Of a stretch of 19,149 bases of DNA, positions 1 through 5,652 are shown one piece after another. A program made the position numbers and the translations under genes. A model generated the notes under the pieces. The model was given only the letters and a program-made list of their open reading frames with translations, was not told the origin of the DNA and did not search any database. The stretch is from CAZMCH01 sp964564735 (lineage in GTDB: Bacteria; Poribacteria; DTPJ01). The stretch is taken from the NCBI GenBank assembly GCA_964564735.1, contig CAZMCH010000082.1:1-19149 (forward strand), given 5' to 3'. Within the stretch, counting starts at the first letter, position 1. The number at the start of each line of letters is the position of its first letter.

Positions 1-2
1 TG

Positions 3-227
3 AAAAAAATAATCAATCCTGATAGAATGATACAAACAATCCAAGAATATTTCAAGGGTATGTATTATCATAATAAGAAATCAGGTTACAGATGTTCAAG
101 TTATTACAATACGTCCAAAGAATTCTCATTGATACGTGTAATTAAAGAAAAGCTGCGAGATTCTTGGATTCATTCCAGTCTTGAACCCTTCTGGACATTA
201 GATAATGCGTGTTTCTATGAAGTGTAA
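3..227 (+). CDS. C-terminal end of an unknown protein, cut by the window edge
   Basis: This frame is open from the first bases of the window to a TAA at 225-227, giving 74 residues, so it is probably the tail of a gene that starts upstream. An internal ATG at 27 has no Shine-Dalgarno sequence before it, which favours a continuing frame over a new start. The tail is basic and aromatic-rich (Y, F, W) and ends in a hydrophobic/acidic stretch. I do not recognise the family. A small minus-strand frame overlaps its last 30 bases, so one of the two may not be real. Confidence 0.35.
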   Translation, partial: KKIINPDRMIQTIQEYFKGMYYHNKKSGYRCSSYYNTSKEFSLIRVIKEKLRDSWIHSSLEPFWTLDNACFYEV

Positions 228-314
228 AGAAACTGAGGGTGAATCAGCAATAATATCAAAGCATTGACCTGCAAATCTTTTAATGTTATATAATGTAATG
301 ACATTCTTGTTCAT
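198..314 (-). CDS. Possible small peptide (38 aa) with a sequestered start site
   Basis: On the minus strand an ATG at 314-312 is preceded by a perfect AGGAGGG (328-322) with seven bases between, one of the strongest ribosome sites in the window. The frame runs 38 codons to a TAA at 200-198. The peptide starts MNKNVITLYN, has one Cys, and shows no signal peptide or recognisable domain. Its ribosome site lies in one arm of the perfect hairpin at 321-369. It converges on and overlaps the end of the plus-strand partial gene. It could be a regulated small protein, or chance coding next to a symmetrical terminator; the SD is the only strong argument. Confidence 0.3.
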   Translation of the reverse strand: MNKNVITLYNIKRFAGQCFDIIADSPSVSLHFIETRII

Positions 315-320
315 GCCTAT

Positions 321-369
321 ACCCTCCTATGATTTTTTTCTGTAATTTAATATTTTATCATAGGAGGGT
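321..369. terminator. Perfect 13-bp hairpin with CCCTCC/GGAGGG arms (terminator or SD-masking stem)
   Basis: Bases 321-333 are the exact reverse complement of 357-369, with a 23-base AT-rich loop. Because the repeat is symmetrical, each strand carries an AGGAGGG in its 3' arm. On the plus strand it is followed by TTTATTTG, a poor U-tract. On the minus strand the 3' arm is the ribosome site of the 38-codon frame that begins at 314. It can be read as a bidirectional transcript end between 227 and 516, or as a translation-blocking stem for the minus-strand frame. Confidence 0.55.
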
Positions 370-410
370 TTATTTGTCCGAACTTATGTCTGATCCTCAG
401 AAATAAAATA

Positions 411-441
411 TTGACAAATAATATAAGAATAGAGATATAAG
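411..441 (+). promoter_or_regulatory. Sigma-70-type promoter for the lipoprotein gene
   Basis: A consensus TTGACA (411-416) is followed after 19 bases by TATAAG (436-441); ATATAA at 435-440 gives an 18-base spacer. Transcription would begin near 448 and leave a leader of about 68 bases before the ATG at 516. Confidence 0.5.
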
Positions 442-515
442 TAAACCTATTAGCGTCTATATATCAGCAAATTCAATTATAATATATTATTATTTTTCAA
501 AAAGGAGAAATTATT

Positions 516-863
516 ATGAAAGGGAATTTATTTAGTTTAGCTATTTTATTTTTGTTTATTATATCAATGATAGGTTGCACAACAACGATAATGTTTGAAG
601 ACCAATATGATGTTCGAATAGTAAATAGAACTGGCGATACAATAAAAGTAAAATTTGATGATGGTTCTTATCGCCGTATAGATAAAGATGAAGTTCTCAT
701 TATATCATCAGTAAATTTTGGTTATCATAAAATAACTTATGAATGGGAATCAAAAAGTGGACGTAATGCTTATAAAGAAGTGTATGAATTTAGTATTGAT
801 GCTGACTTTGAGATTGTGATTAAAGATGATACGGAAAATTCAATAATCATAATAGAGTATTAG
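516..863 (+). CDS. Small predicted lipoprotein of unknown function
   Basis: The 115-residue product begins with a short basic start (MKGN), a hydrophobic segment of about 15 residues, and a lipobox-like MIGC with the cysteine at residue 21. This is a signal peptidase II site, so the protein should be lipid-anchored in the envelope. The remaining 95 residues are rich in Asp, Lys, Ile and Val with alternating hydrophobic residues, suggesting a small beta-rich domain; the tail ends in a run of isoleucines. No family is recognised. The start is supported by AAAGGAG at 501-507 and by the TTGACA promoter at 411. It is probably monocistronic, since the next gene starts 72 bases later behind its own leader hairpin. 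Confidence 0.7.
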   Translation: MKGNLFSLAILFLFIISMIGCTTTIMFEDQYDVRIVNRTGDTIKVKFDDGSYRRIDKDEVLIISSVNFGYHKITYEWESKSGRNAYKEVYEFSIDADFEIVIKDDTENSIIIIEY

Positions 864-892
864 TTGACCAGTCTATTTTTTTATGTTATTCT

Positions 893-935
893 TGATGGTG
901 TAAATATCCTTAAATTTAAAAAAGGAACACCATCA
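893..935 (+). promoter_or_regulatory. Hairpin masking the ribosome site and start codon of the cyclo-ligase gene
   Basis: Bases 893-901 pair perfectly with 927-935 (9 bp). Inside, TCCTT (907-911) pairs with AAGGA (922-926), the Shine-Dalgarno sequence of the gene at 935. The two helices are separated only by a 5-base bulge on the 5' side (902-906), leaving a 10-base AT-rich loop. The last paired base is the A of the ATG. The structure would hide both SD and start, as in RNA thermometers or translational switches. Confidence 0.5.
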
Positions 936-1552
936 TGAATAAAAATGAATTCTCAAAAAATTATAAAAAAGAAATCAGAAAAAATATTATATCGTTACGT
1001 GATTCATTAAGCAATGACGATATAAACCTGAAAAGTGATATTATTAAAGAAAAACTATGGCATGTGATAGGGACATATAATCCTAGATCAATCATGTTTT
1101 ATATTGCTTTTGGTAGTGAGGTTAGAACACAGGAAAGCATAAATGAAGCATTTGAAAATGATTATATAGTTATTGTCCCTATATGTATAAATATTCTCCC
1201 AAATGATAGACATATTTTACCATCAAGACTTTTGAATTTAAATTTAGAAGTTGAAGAAGGGACGTTTCATGTTTTAGAGCCTAAACCTGAGTTTATAAGA
1301 CCTTTTCCTCCCGAAAATATAGATTTGGTTATAGTTCCCGGGGTTGCCTTTGATAAGAAATGCTATCGCATTGGCTACGGGGCTGGATACTATGACCGCT
1401 TTCTTCCTAAATGCACAAACGCAATTACCATCGCATTAGCCTTTGATATTCAAATCATTGATGACGTATTTCCTGCGTCATGGGATATTCCTGTCGACTG
1501 TATCATTACAGAAACAAGGACAATAGATAACGGGAAGATCATTTTCCCGTAG
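935..1552 (+). CDS. ygfA: 5-formyltetrahydrofolate cyclo-ligase
   Basis: This 205-residue protein matches the 5-formyl-THF cyclo-ligase family (YgfA/YqgN/MTHFS) in length and motifs. The enzyme uses ATP to convert 5-formyl-THF to 5,10-methenyl-THF in the cytoplasm, returning the stored folate to the one-carbon pool. The diagnostic signature is RIGYGAGYYDR at residues 145-155, the phosphate- and folate-binding loop, preceded by PGVAFD (135-140). The N-terminal helix is Lys/Arg-rich with the usual L-R-D-S-L-S pattern. The C-terminal D-C-I-I-T-E-T segment is also typical. The ATG at 935 has AAAGGA 8 bases upstream, but the SD and start sit in a hairpin (893-935). The radical SAM gene follows 12 bases later. 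Confidence 0.93.
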   Translation: MNKNEFSKNYKKEIRKNIISLRDSLSNDDINLKSDIIKEKLWHVIGTYNPRSIMFYIAFGSEVRTQESINEAFENDYIVIVPICINILPNDRHILPSRLLNLNLEVEEGTFHVLEPKPEFIRPFPPENIDLVIVPGVAFDKKCYRIGYGAGYYDRFLPKCTNAITIALAFDIQIIDDVFPASWDIPVDCIITETRTIDNGKIIFP

Positions 1553-1564
1553 AAAGGCGAAAAA

Positions 1565-2968
1565 ATGGACTTAAATACTTATACGCCAGAACATAGATTG
1601 GAACTAGAAAAACTACTTGATTCTAATGAATGGAAAAATACAATCAAGTCAGGACTTGTTGAGGAAGTTAAGTCAAGCAGACTAGAACCAAATAAACTAA
1701 GACCGTTCATTGATACTGTTGTTAATCAACTATTGGAATTTAATGAAGAAAGAGTAAAAAATCTGGTTTCAGAACAAGAAATGGATGACAATCAAATACT
1801 TGATGAACTCTCAACATGGCCAGAGAATCTAAATGGCAGAGATCCAGAAATATCTTTTTTAGGATTAAACGTAACGCCTGAATGTAATTTTAAGCCAAAG
1901 TGCATATATTGTAACCAACCTTATGTCGAACCAAAAGTTGACCTTCAAGGTTGGAAAGATATTATTTCAGAAGCAACATCTAATGTTAATGGTGCAGGAC
2001 CATATATATACATAACAGGAGGCGAACCCTTAATTTTAGGCGAAAAGATATGGGGCGATGATGGACTGGTAAGATTTGCGACTGAGCATGGTGCAGGAGT
2101 TAATATCAATACTAATGCAAGCCTTATTACGCCAGAGGTTGCTCTACAATTTATAAAATCAGGTTTGGGGAAACTACATATATCGCTTGATACTCCTGAT
2201 AAAGAAATGCAAAATTATCTTTTTGGCGGAGATCGGTTTGATATAGTTATGGAAGGTATTTATAATATACAGATTGCGCGAGATCTTGTTGGGGCTAGTT
2301 ATCCTGTTATACATACAAATTGTGTCCTGACAAATAAGAACCTTGAGCATTTTCCGAGTCTTTTTGCCTTTATTCTGGAAAAGCACAAGCAGACAGGTGA
2401 TAGAAGCGATCCATTTTTTAATGACCTTTTTATGCACGTTATTCCTGTTGGTGGTCCCAGTAACAAGCATATAAGACCAACAGAAGACGAATTTAAGAGA
2501 TTCTATACAGAAATATGGGACACAGTTTGCCAGATGTGGAATGATTATCAAGACAAAATGGGTGTTCCAAGCGATAAACGTGGTTCATTATTTGGCTATT
2601 TCTCTAATCCGTTTATGCGAGTCAAGCACGAGGGCGGACTCGATGCTTATGCAAAGGTTTCAGCGGAGGGTGTTTACGGCTCGCTAGCCCTATCAAGACA
2701 TTGCTACGTTGCACCAACTCAAGCGGCATTTACACCAGAAGGGGATCAATACAGATGCGGTGCGCACGCAATACGCCATTCCTTACCAACTGGCAACATT
2801 AACGAAAGAGGCATGTTTGATAGCATAAAGGCGGGAATACTATCAACAGTGGATTTGCCAAAAAATGAGTATTGCTATGGTTGCGCTCTTGCGACTTTGT
2901 ATATTAATCAAGCTGTTGAATCAAAATTAATGGAAAAAGCCAGAAATATCAAGAATTTGGCATCATAG
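1565..2968 (+). CDS. Radical SAM protein with SPASM-type C-terminal cluster domain
   Basis: The 467-residue protein has a helical N-terminal extension of about 95 residues, then a radical SAM core. The core cysteines are C107, C113 and C116, a C-X5-C-X2-C variant of the usual CX3CX2C. The SAM-contacting GGEP is at 152-155. C380 to C398 fits the SPASM signature (Cys, 12 residues, Gly393, 4 residues, Cys), followed by C437-X2-C440, so at least one auxiliary Fe-S cluster is likely. SPASM enzymes mature RiPP peptides (PqqE, AlbA type) or modify enzyme subunits (anSME); the substrate here is unknown. AAAGG before the ATG supports the start. The stop is followed after 16 bases by a small acidic protein gene, probably its partner or substrate. 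Confidence 0.88.
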   Translation: MDLNTYTPEHRLELEKLLDSNEWKNTIKSGLVEEVKSSRLEPNKLRPFIDTVVNQLLEFNEERVKNLVSEQEMDDNQILDELSTWPENLNGRDPEISFLGLNVTPECNFKPKCIYCNQPYVEPKVDLQGWKDIISEATSNVNGAGPYIYITGGEPLILGEKIWGDDGLVRFATEHGAGVNINTNASLITPEVALQFIKSGLGKLHISLDTPDKEMQNYLFGGDRFDIVMEGIYNIQIARDLVGASYPVIHTNCVLTNKNLEHFPSLFAFILEKHKQTGDRSDPFFNDLFMHVIPVGGPSNKHIRPTEDEFKRFYTEIWDTVCQMWNDYQDKMGVPSDKRGSLFGYFSNPFMRVKHEGGLDAYAKVSAEGVYGSLALSRHCYVAPTQAAFTPEGDQYRCGAHAIRHSLPTGNINERGMFDSIKAGILSTVDLPKNEYCYGCALATLYINQAVESKLMEKARNIKNLAS

Positions 2969-2984
2969 GGAGGATAGAAAAATC

Positions 2985-3329
2985 ATGAAAACTTACCTTG
3001 TGTTTAAGATTCAGGGTGAAAGCGACATAATAGAACCAGTAACAAAATTGCAGGCTTCAACTGCGCAGGATGCGATAAAACAGGCTTATAGCATGTATAA
3101 AGATGATTGGTTTGATAATGACTTTATGTTTAGTGATGAATGGACTTTTGATGATGCGATGGCAGAAGGAGGCATAACTGGTGGGGAGGATTCTGCTTTA
3201 TTTGGTTATCTTCCAGAAATGTCGGATAGCTGGGTTGTAACAAGCGAAACAGAATATGCGGTCTTGGCTGTTGAGGAAATGCAGTTGATTTCTGCAATAA
3301 TGAAAGGCATAAAAAATGCTATGAGATGA
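2985..3329 (+). CDS. Small acidic protein downstream of the radical SAM enzyme (possible substrate or partner)
   Basis: This 114-residue protein has a strong start (GGGAGGA at 2969-2975) and lies 16 bases after the radical SAM gene, so the two are almost certainly co-transcribed. It has no cysteine. Residues 3-40 look like two beta strands and a helix. The middle (42-85) is very acidic and aromatic with a Gly-rich loop (AEGGITGGEDS). The C-terminus is a Met-rich helix. I recognise no family. Its position fits a modified substrate, a peptide-recognition partner or an accessory subunit. The frame ends in a slippery-looking A AAA AAT heptamer (3311-3317) followed by an open -1 frame, so the true product may be longer (148 residues). 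Confidence 0.72.
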   Translation: MKTYLVFKIQGESDIIEPVTKLQASTAQDAIKQAYSMYKDDWFDNDFMFSDEWTFDDAMAEGGITGGEDSALFGYLPEMSDSWVVTSETEYAVLAVEEMQLISAIMKGIKNAMR

Positions 3330-3430
3330 TCTTTAAGCTAACTCCAGATTATACTGGAAATGACAAGGTCGCAAATTGTCGCTGGAATGCAGACGAAAAC
3401 TCAGAAAAAATGTTTAATTTCTTTTCCTAA
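3326..3430 (+). CDS. Tiny overlapping frame (34 aa), or -1 extension of the preceding protein
   Basis: An ATG at 3326 overlaps the TGA of the 114-residue gene in the classic ATGA arrangement and opens 34 codons to a TAA at 3428. The peptide looks protein-like (starts MIFKLTPDYT, one Cys at residue 18, ends FNFFS) but has no clear SD, so it would depend on translational coupling. Alternatively a -1 shift, or one missing A in the A6 run at 3311-3316, would join it to the upstream protein to give 148 residues. It could be a small peptide, a frameshift product or a decayed C-terminus. Confidence 0.35.
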   Translation: MIFKLTPDYTGNDKVANCRWNADENSEKMFNFFS

Positions 3431-3490
3431 ACTTGCTTAAGGAATCTTTATATAAAATGTAATATAAATTCTCAAAAAGGAGCAAATGGA

Positions 3491-3970
3491 GTGAAAATAG
3501 GTATAATTTCAGATTCTCATGATAATATAATTAATATCAAAAAAGCAGTAAGTATATTTAATGCAAACGAAGTTGGACTTGTTATCCATGCTGGAGATTA
3601 TGTAGCTCCGTTTTCAATTGCACCTTTAGATGATCTTAAATGTGATTATGTAGGTGTTTTTGGCAATAATGATGGTGAGAAAAACGGTCTCATAAAGAAA
3701 TCTCAAGGAAAAATAAGACCTCAACCATATATATTTGAATTTCAAGGGAAGCAGATATACGTCATCCATGAGCCAGATAACCTTGATGCCTTGATTAACA
3801 GCCAAAATTATGATATAATTATCTATGGACATACACATCAATACGTAATTGAAAGTCATGATAAAACTATGGTTATTAATCCCGGAGAGTGCTGTGGTTG
3901 GGTAACTGAAAAGGCTTCTATTGCTATCGTAGAACTTGACGATATGAATGCTCGAATTGTTGATTTATGA
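3491..3970 (+). CDS. YfcE/MJ0936-type metallophosphoesterase
   Basis: The 159 residues form a compact calcineurin-like phosphoesterase of the YfcE/MJ0936 class. These cytoplasmic dinuclear-metal enzymes hydrolyse phosphodiesters in vitro; the natural substrate is usually unknown. Metal ligands are visible in order: D8-x-H10, D36 (HAGD), N60 (GNND), H93, and H114-x-H116 (GHTH). The length is normal for the family. The start is GTG at 3491 with AAGGAG eight bases upstream; an ATG at 3486 in another frame stops after two codons. It stands alone: a 60-base gap separates it from the radical SAM group, and a hairpin terminator follows. Confidence 0.88.
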   Translation: MKIGIISDSHDNIINIKKAVSIFNANEVGLVIHAGDYVAPFSIAPLDDLKCDYVGVFGNNDGEKNGLIKKSQGKIRPQPYIFEFQGKQIYVIHEPDNLDALINSQNYDIIIYGHTHQYVIESHDKTMVINPGECCGWVTEKASIAIVELDDMNARIVDL

Positions 3971-4008
3971 AGAACAATATTATATTATAAAATAAAATTT
4001 TAATAAAT

Positions 4009-4047
4009 AAGGGTTAGGGGCTATACATATTGCTTTTAACCCTTTTT
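4009..4047 (+). terminator. Hairpin with U-tract after the phosphoesterase gene
   Basis: AAGGGTTA (4009-4016) pairs with TAACCCTT (4037-4044). The helix continues inward through G-U pairs and two G-C pairs to a 10-base loop, about 13 bp in all, and ends in TTTTT (4043-4047). It looks like an intrinsic terminator, and it lies only nine bases before the next start codon. Confidence 0.55.
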
Positions 4048-4055
4048 CAATAACT

Positions 4056-4859
4056 ATGAAACTTTTTAAGAATTCATTAATCATATCAATATTAATTCAC
4101 ATCGTTATTTTTGTCTTTATCGCATGGATAAAGATTGATAATGAATACCATGTAAGCGAAAAGGTCTCTGTTGCTTTATTAGAAAAAAAGCAAGACAGGC
4201 TAATAAAAAGGTCTATACCCACCCGTCAAGTTTCGTTACTAAATGATAAGACCAGTCAATATATGGGAACAACGGTCAACCTAAATGTCACGAATCAACC
4301 ATCTTTTCTAATATATAGCGAAAATCAATCGCCTCGACATGATGTAAATATGAGTAATATCATACAAATTGGCGATATTGTTATCAAAGATAGATTAGAG
4401 TATCGTCCAATAACACGCCCAATGGCAACACCAATAAAACAAGACTATATAAAAATCCTAAATCCACGTATAGACAATGTTAGCGGAAGTAGGTTTGTTA
4501 CAAATACGCCATCATTCTTGGAAAAACCAAATATCAGCTTTATACCAACTAACAGTGAGTCATTGAAAAAATTTCTCGCTTCTGTCCGGAAAAAGATCGA
4601 ATCAAATAAAAAATATCCTTTTTCGGCAATGAGCGCAGGTATAGAGGGACGTTGTGGTGTCTATATTGCAATATCAATGGACGGCAAGTTAGAAAATGTA
4701 GAGATACATGATTCTTCTGGAAATGAACTTCTTGATAATGCAGCATTAGAGAGTGTTCGTAATTCCTCGCCTTTTCCACCAATACCTTCCGATATTGGAC
4801 GTAATAGGATTGAAATGAGTATATATCTTGTATTTACATTATCACAAATGGGAAGGTAA
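4056..4859 (+). CDS. TonB-family energy-transducing protein
   Basis: The 267-residue product has one N-terminal membrane segment (about residues 7-25), a long periplasmic linker with scattered prolines (about 30-170), and a C-terminal TonB domain (about 172-262). That domain carries the family pattern: a helix with KKIESNKKYPFSA, a beta strand VYIAISMDGKLENVEI, then D-N-A-A-L-E-S-V and SPFPPIP. TonB proteins couple the inner-membrane proton gradient to outer-membrane transporters through ExbB/ExbD. No exbB, exbD or receptor gene is nearby, so it may use partners encoded elsewhere. No Shine-Dalgarno sequence precedes the ATG, but the membrane segment requires this start, and an in-frame stop (TAA, 4008) lies just upstream. 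Confidence 0.85.
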   Translation: MKLFKNSLIISILIHIVIFVFIAWIKIDNEYHVSEKVSVALLEKKQDRLIKRSIPTRQVSLLNDKTSQYMGTTVNLNVTNQPSFLIYSENQSPRHDVNMSNIIQIGDIVIKDRLEYRPITRPMATPIKQDYIKILNPRIDNVSGSRFVTNTPSFLEKPNISFIPTNSESLKKFLASVRKKIESNKKYPFSAMSAGIEGRCGVYIAISMDGKLENVEIHDSSGNELLDNAALESVRNSSPFPPIPSDIGRNRIEMSIYLVFTLSQMGR

Positions 4860-4918
4860 CCATAATGCTAGAATTGCGATGGTATAAACTAAATTGTGTG
4901 ATTTTTCTTCTTGAGGTA

Positions 4919-5048
4919 AAATAATACCATTTCTCTATTGAAATGCATCATTAACAGCGTTATGAAATATGAATACGCTGTGAGTGAACTGATTTCAGAG
5001 AGTTTATCATATTTTATGTAATATTTCAATAAAGAAATGGTATTATTT
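4919..5048. repeat. 130-bp element with 26-bp near-perfect inverted termini (MITE-like or structured RNA)
   Basis: Bases 4919-4944 and 5023-5048 are inverted repeats matching at 25 of 26 positions. The 78 bases between contain another inverted repeat, CAGCGT (4955-4960) with ACGCTG (4975-4980), and a weaker one near 4987-5004. There is no open frame and no U-tract after the right arm. I see no clear target-site duplication and no second copy in the window. A miniature inverted-repeat transposon is the simplest reading; a long structured leader for the fumarase gene at 5099 is the alternative. Confidence 0.6.
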
Positions 5049-5098
5049 GTCATGGATATTGTTTAAAAATTATAATACCAAAATAGGATAAAACTCTG

Positions 5099-5638
5099 AT
5101 GTCTAACATATTGTTTCTGAAAACCCCACTATCCGATAGCGACATAGTAAACCTAAAAACAGGCGATAAAGTCCTTATAAATGGCGTTATATATACCGCT
5201 AGAGATGCGGCGCATAAGAGATTCGTTGAGGCGATCACCTCAGGCAAAGAATTGCCTTTTGACCTTCAAGGGCAGATTATATACTACGCAGGTCCTTCAC
5301 CAGCAAAACCCGGTGCAATTATCGGCTCATGTGGTCCCACAACTAGCTCACGTATGGACACATACACCCCGAAGCTTCTTGAGCATGGCTTAAAAGGCAT
5401 GATCGGCAAAGGCAAGCGTTCTGATGCAGTTAAAGAAGCCATGATGAAGTATAAGGCTGTCTATTTTGCCGCAGTCGGTGGAGTCGCCGCATTACTATCA
5501 AAAACGATTGTTGAAGCTGAAATAATAGCTTATCCAGATTTAGAGCCTGAATCCGTCAGACGGTTAGTCGTGAGAGATTTTCCTGTAATAGTTGCCATTG
5601 ATATAAATGGCAATGATATATATAGTCGTGATAAGTAA
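5099..5638 (+). CDS. Class I (Fe-S) fumarase/tartrate dehydratase beta subunit
   Basis: The 179-residue protein is the beta subunit (C-terminal half) of heteromeric class I fumarate hydratase or the related tartrate dehydratase. With the alpha subunit it forms a 4Fe-4S hydro-lyase that interconverts fumarate and malate. Family landmarks are TARDAAHKR (33-41), the substrate-binding GPTTSSRMD (79-87), GKG (103-105) and AVGGVAALL (125-133), all in order and at normal spacing. The ATG has AGGA about ten bases upstream. The alpha-subunit gene, normally just upstream, is absent: the 130-bp inverted-repeat element and the TonB gene occupy that place, so alpha must be encoded elsewhere. recG follows after 14 bases. 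Confidence 0.9.
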   Translation: MSNILFLKTPLSDSDIVNLKTGDKVLINGVIYTARDAAHKRFVEAITSGKELPFDLQGQIIYYAGPSPAKPGAIIGSCGPTTSSRMDTYTPKLLEHGLKGMIGKGKRSDAVKEAMMKYKAVYFAAVGGVAALLSKTIVEAEIIAYPDLEPESVRRLVVRDFPVIVAIDINGNDIYSRDK

Positions 5639-5652
5639 AAAAATAATAAGAA

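Noticed and set aside
2174..2551. 125-codon minus-strand frame inside the radical SAM gene
   Set aside because: It lies wholly inside a gene with clear motifs, has no ribosome site and encodes a low-complexity hydrophobic/basic product; it is a shadow frame.
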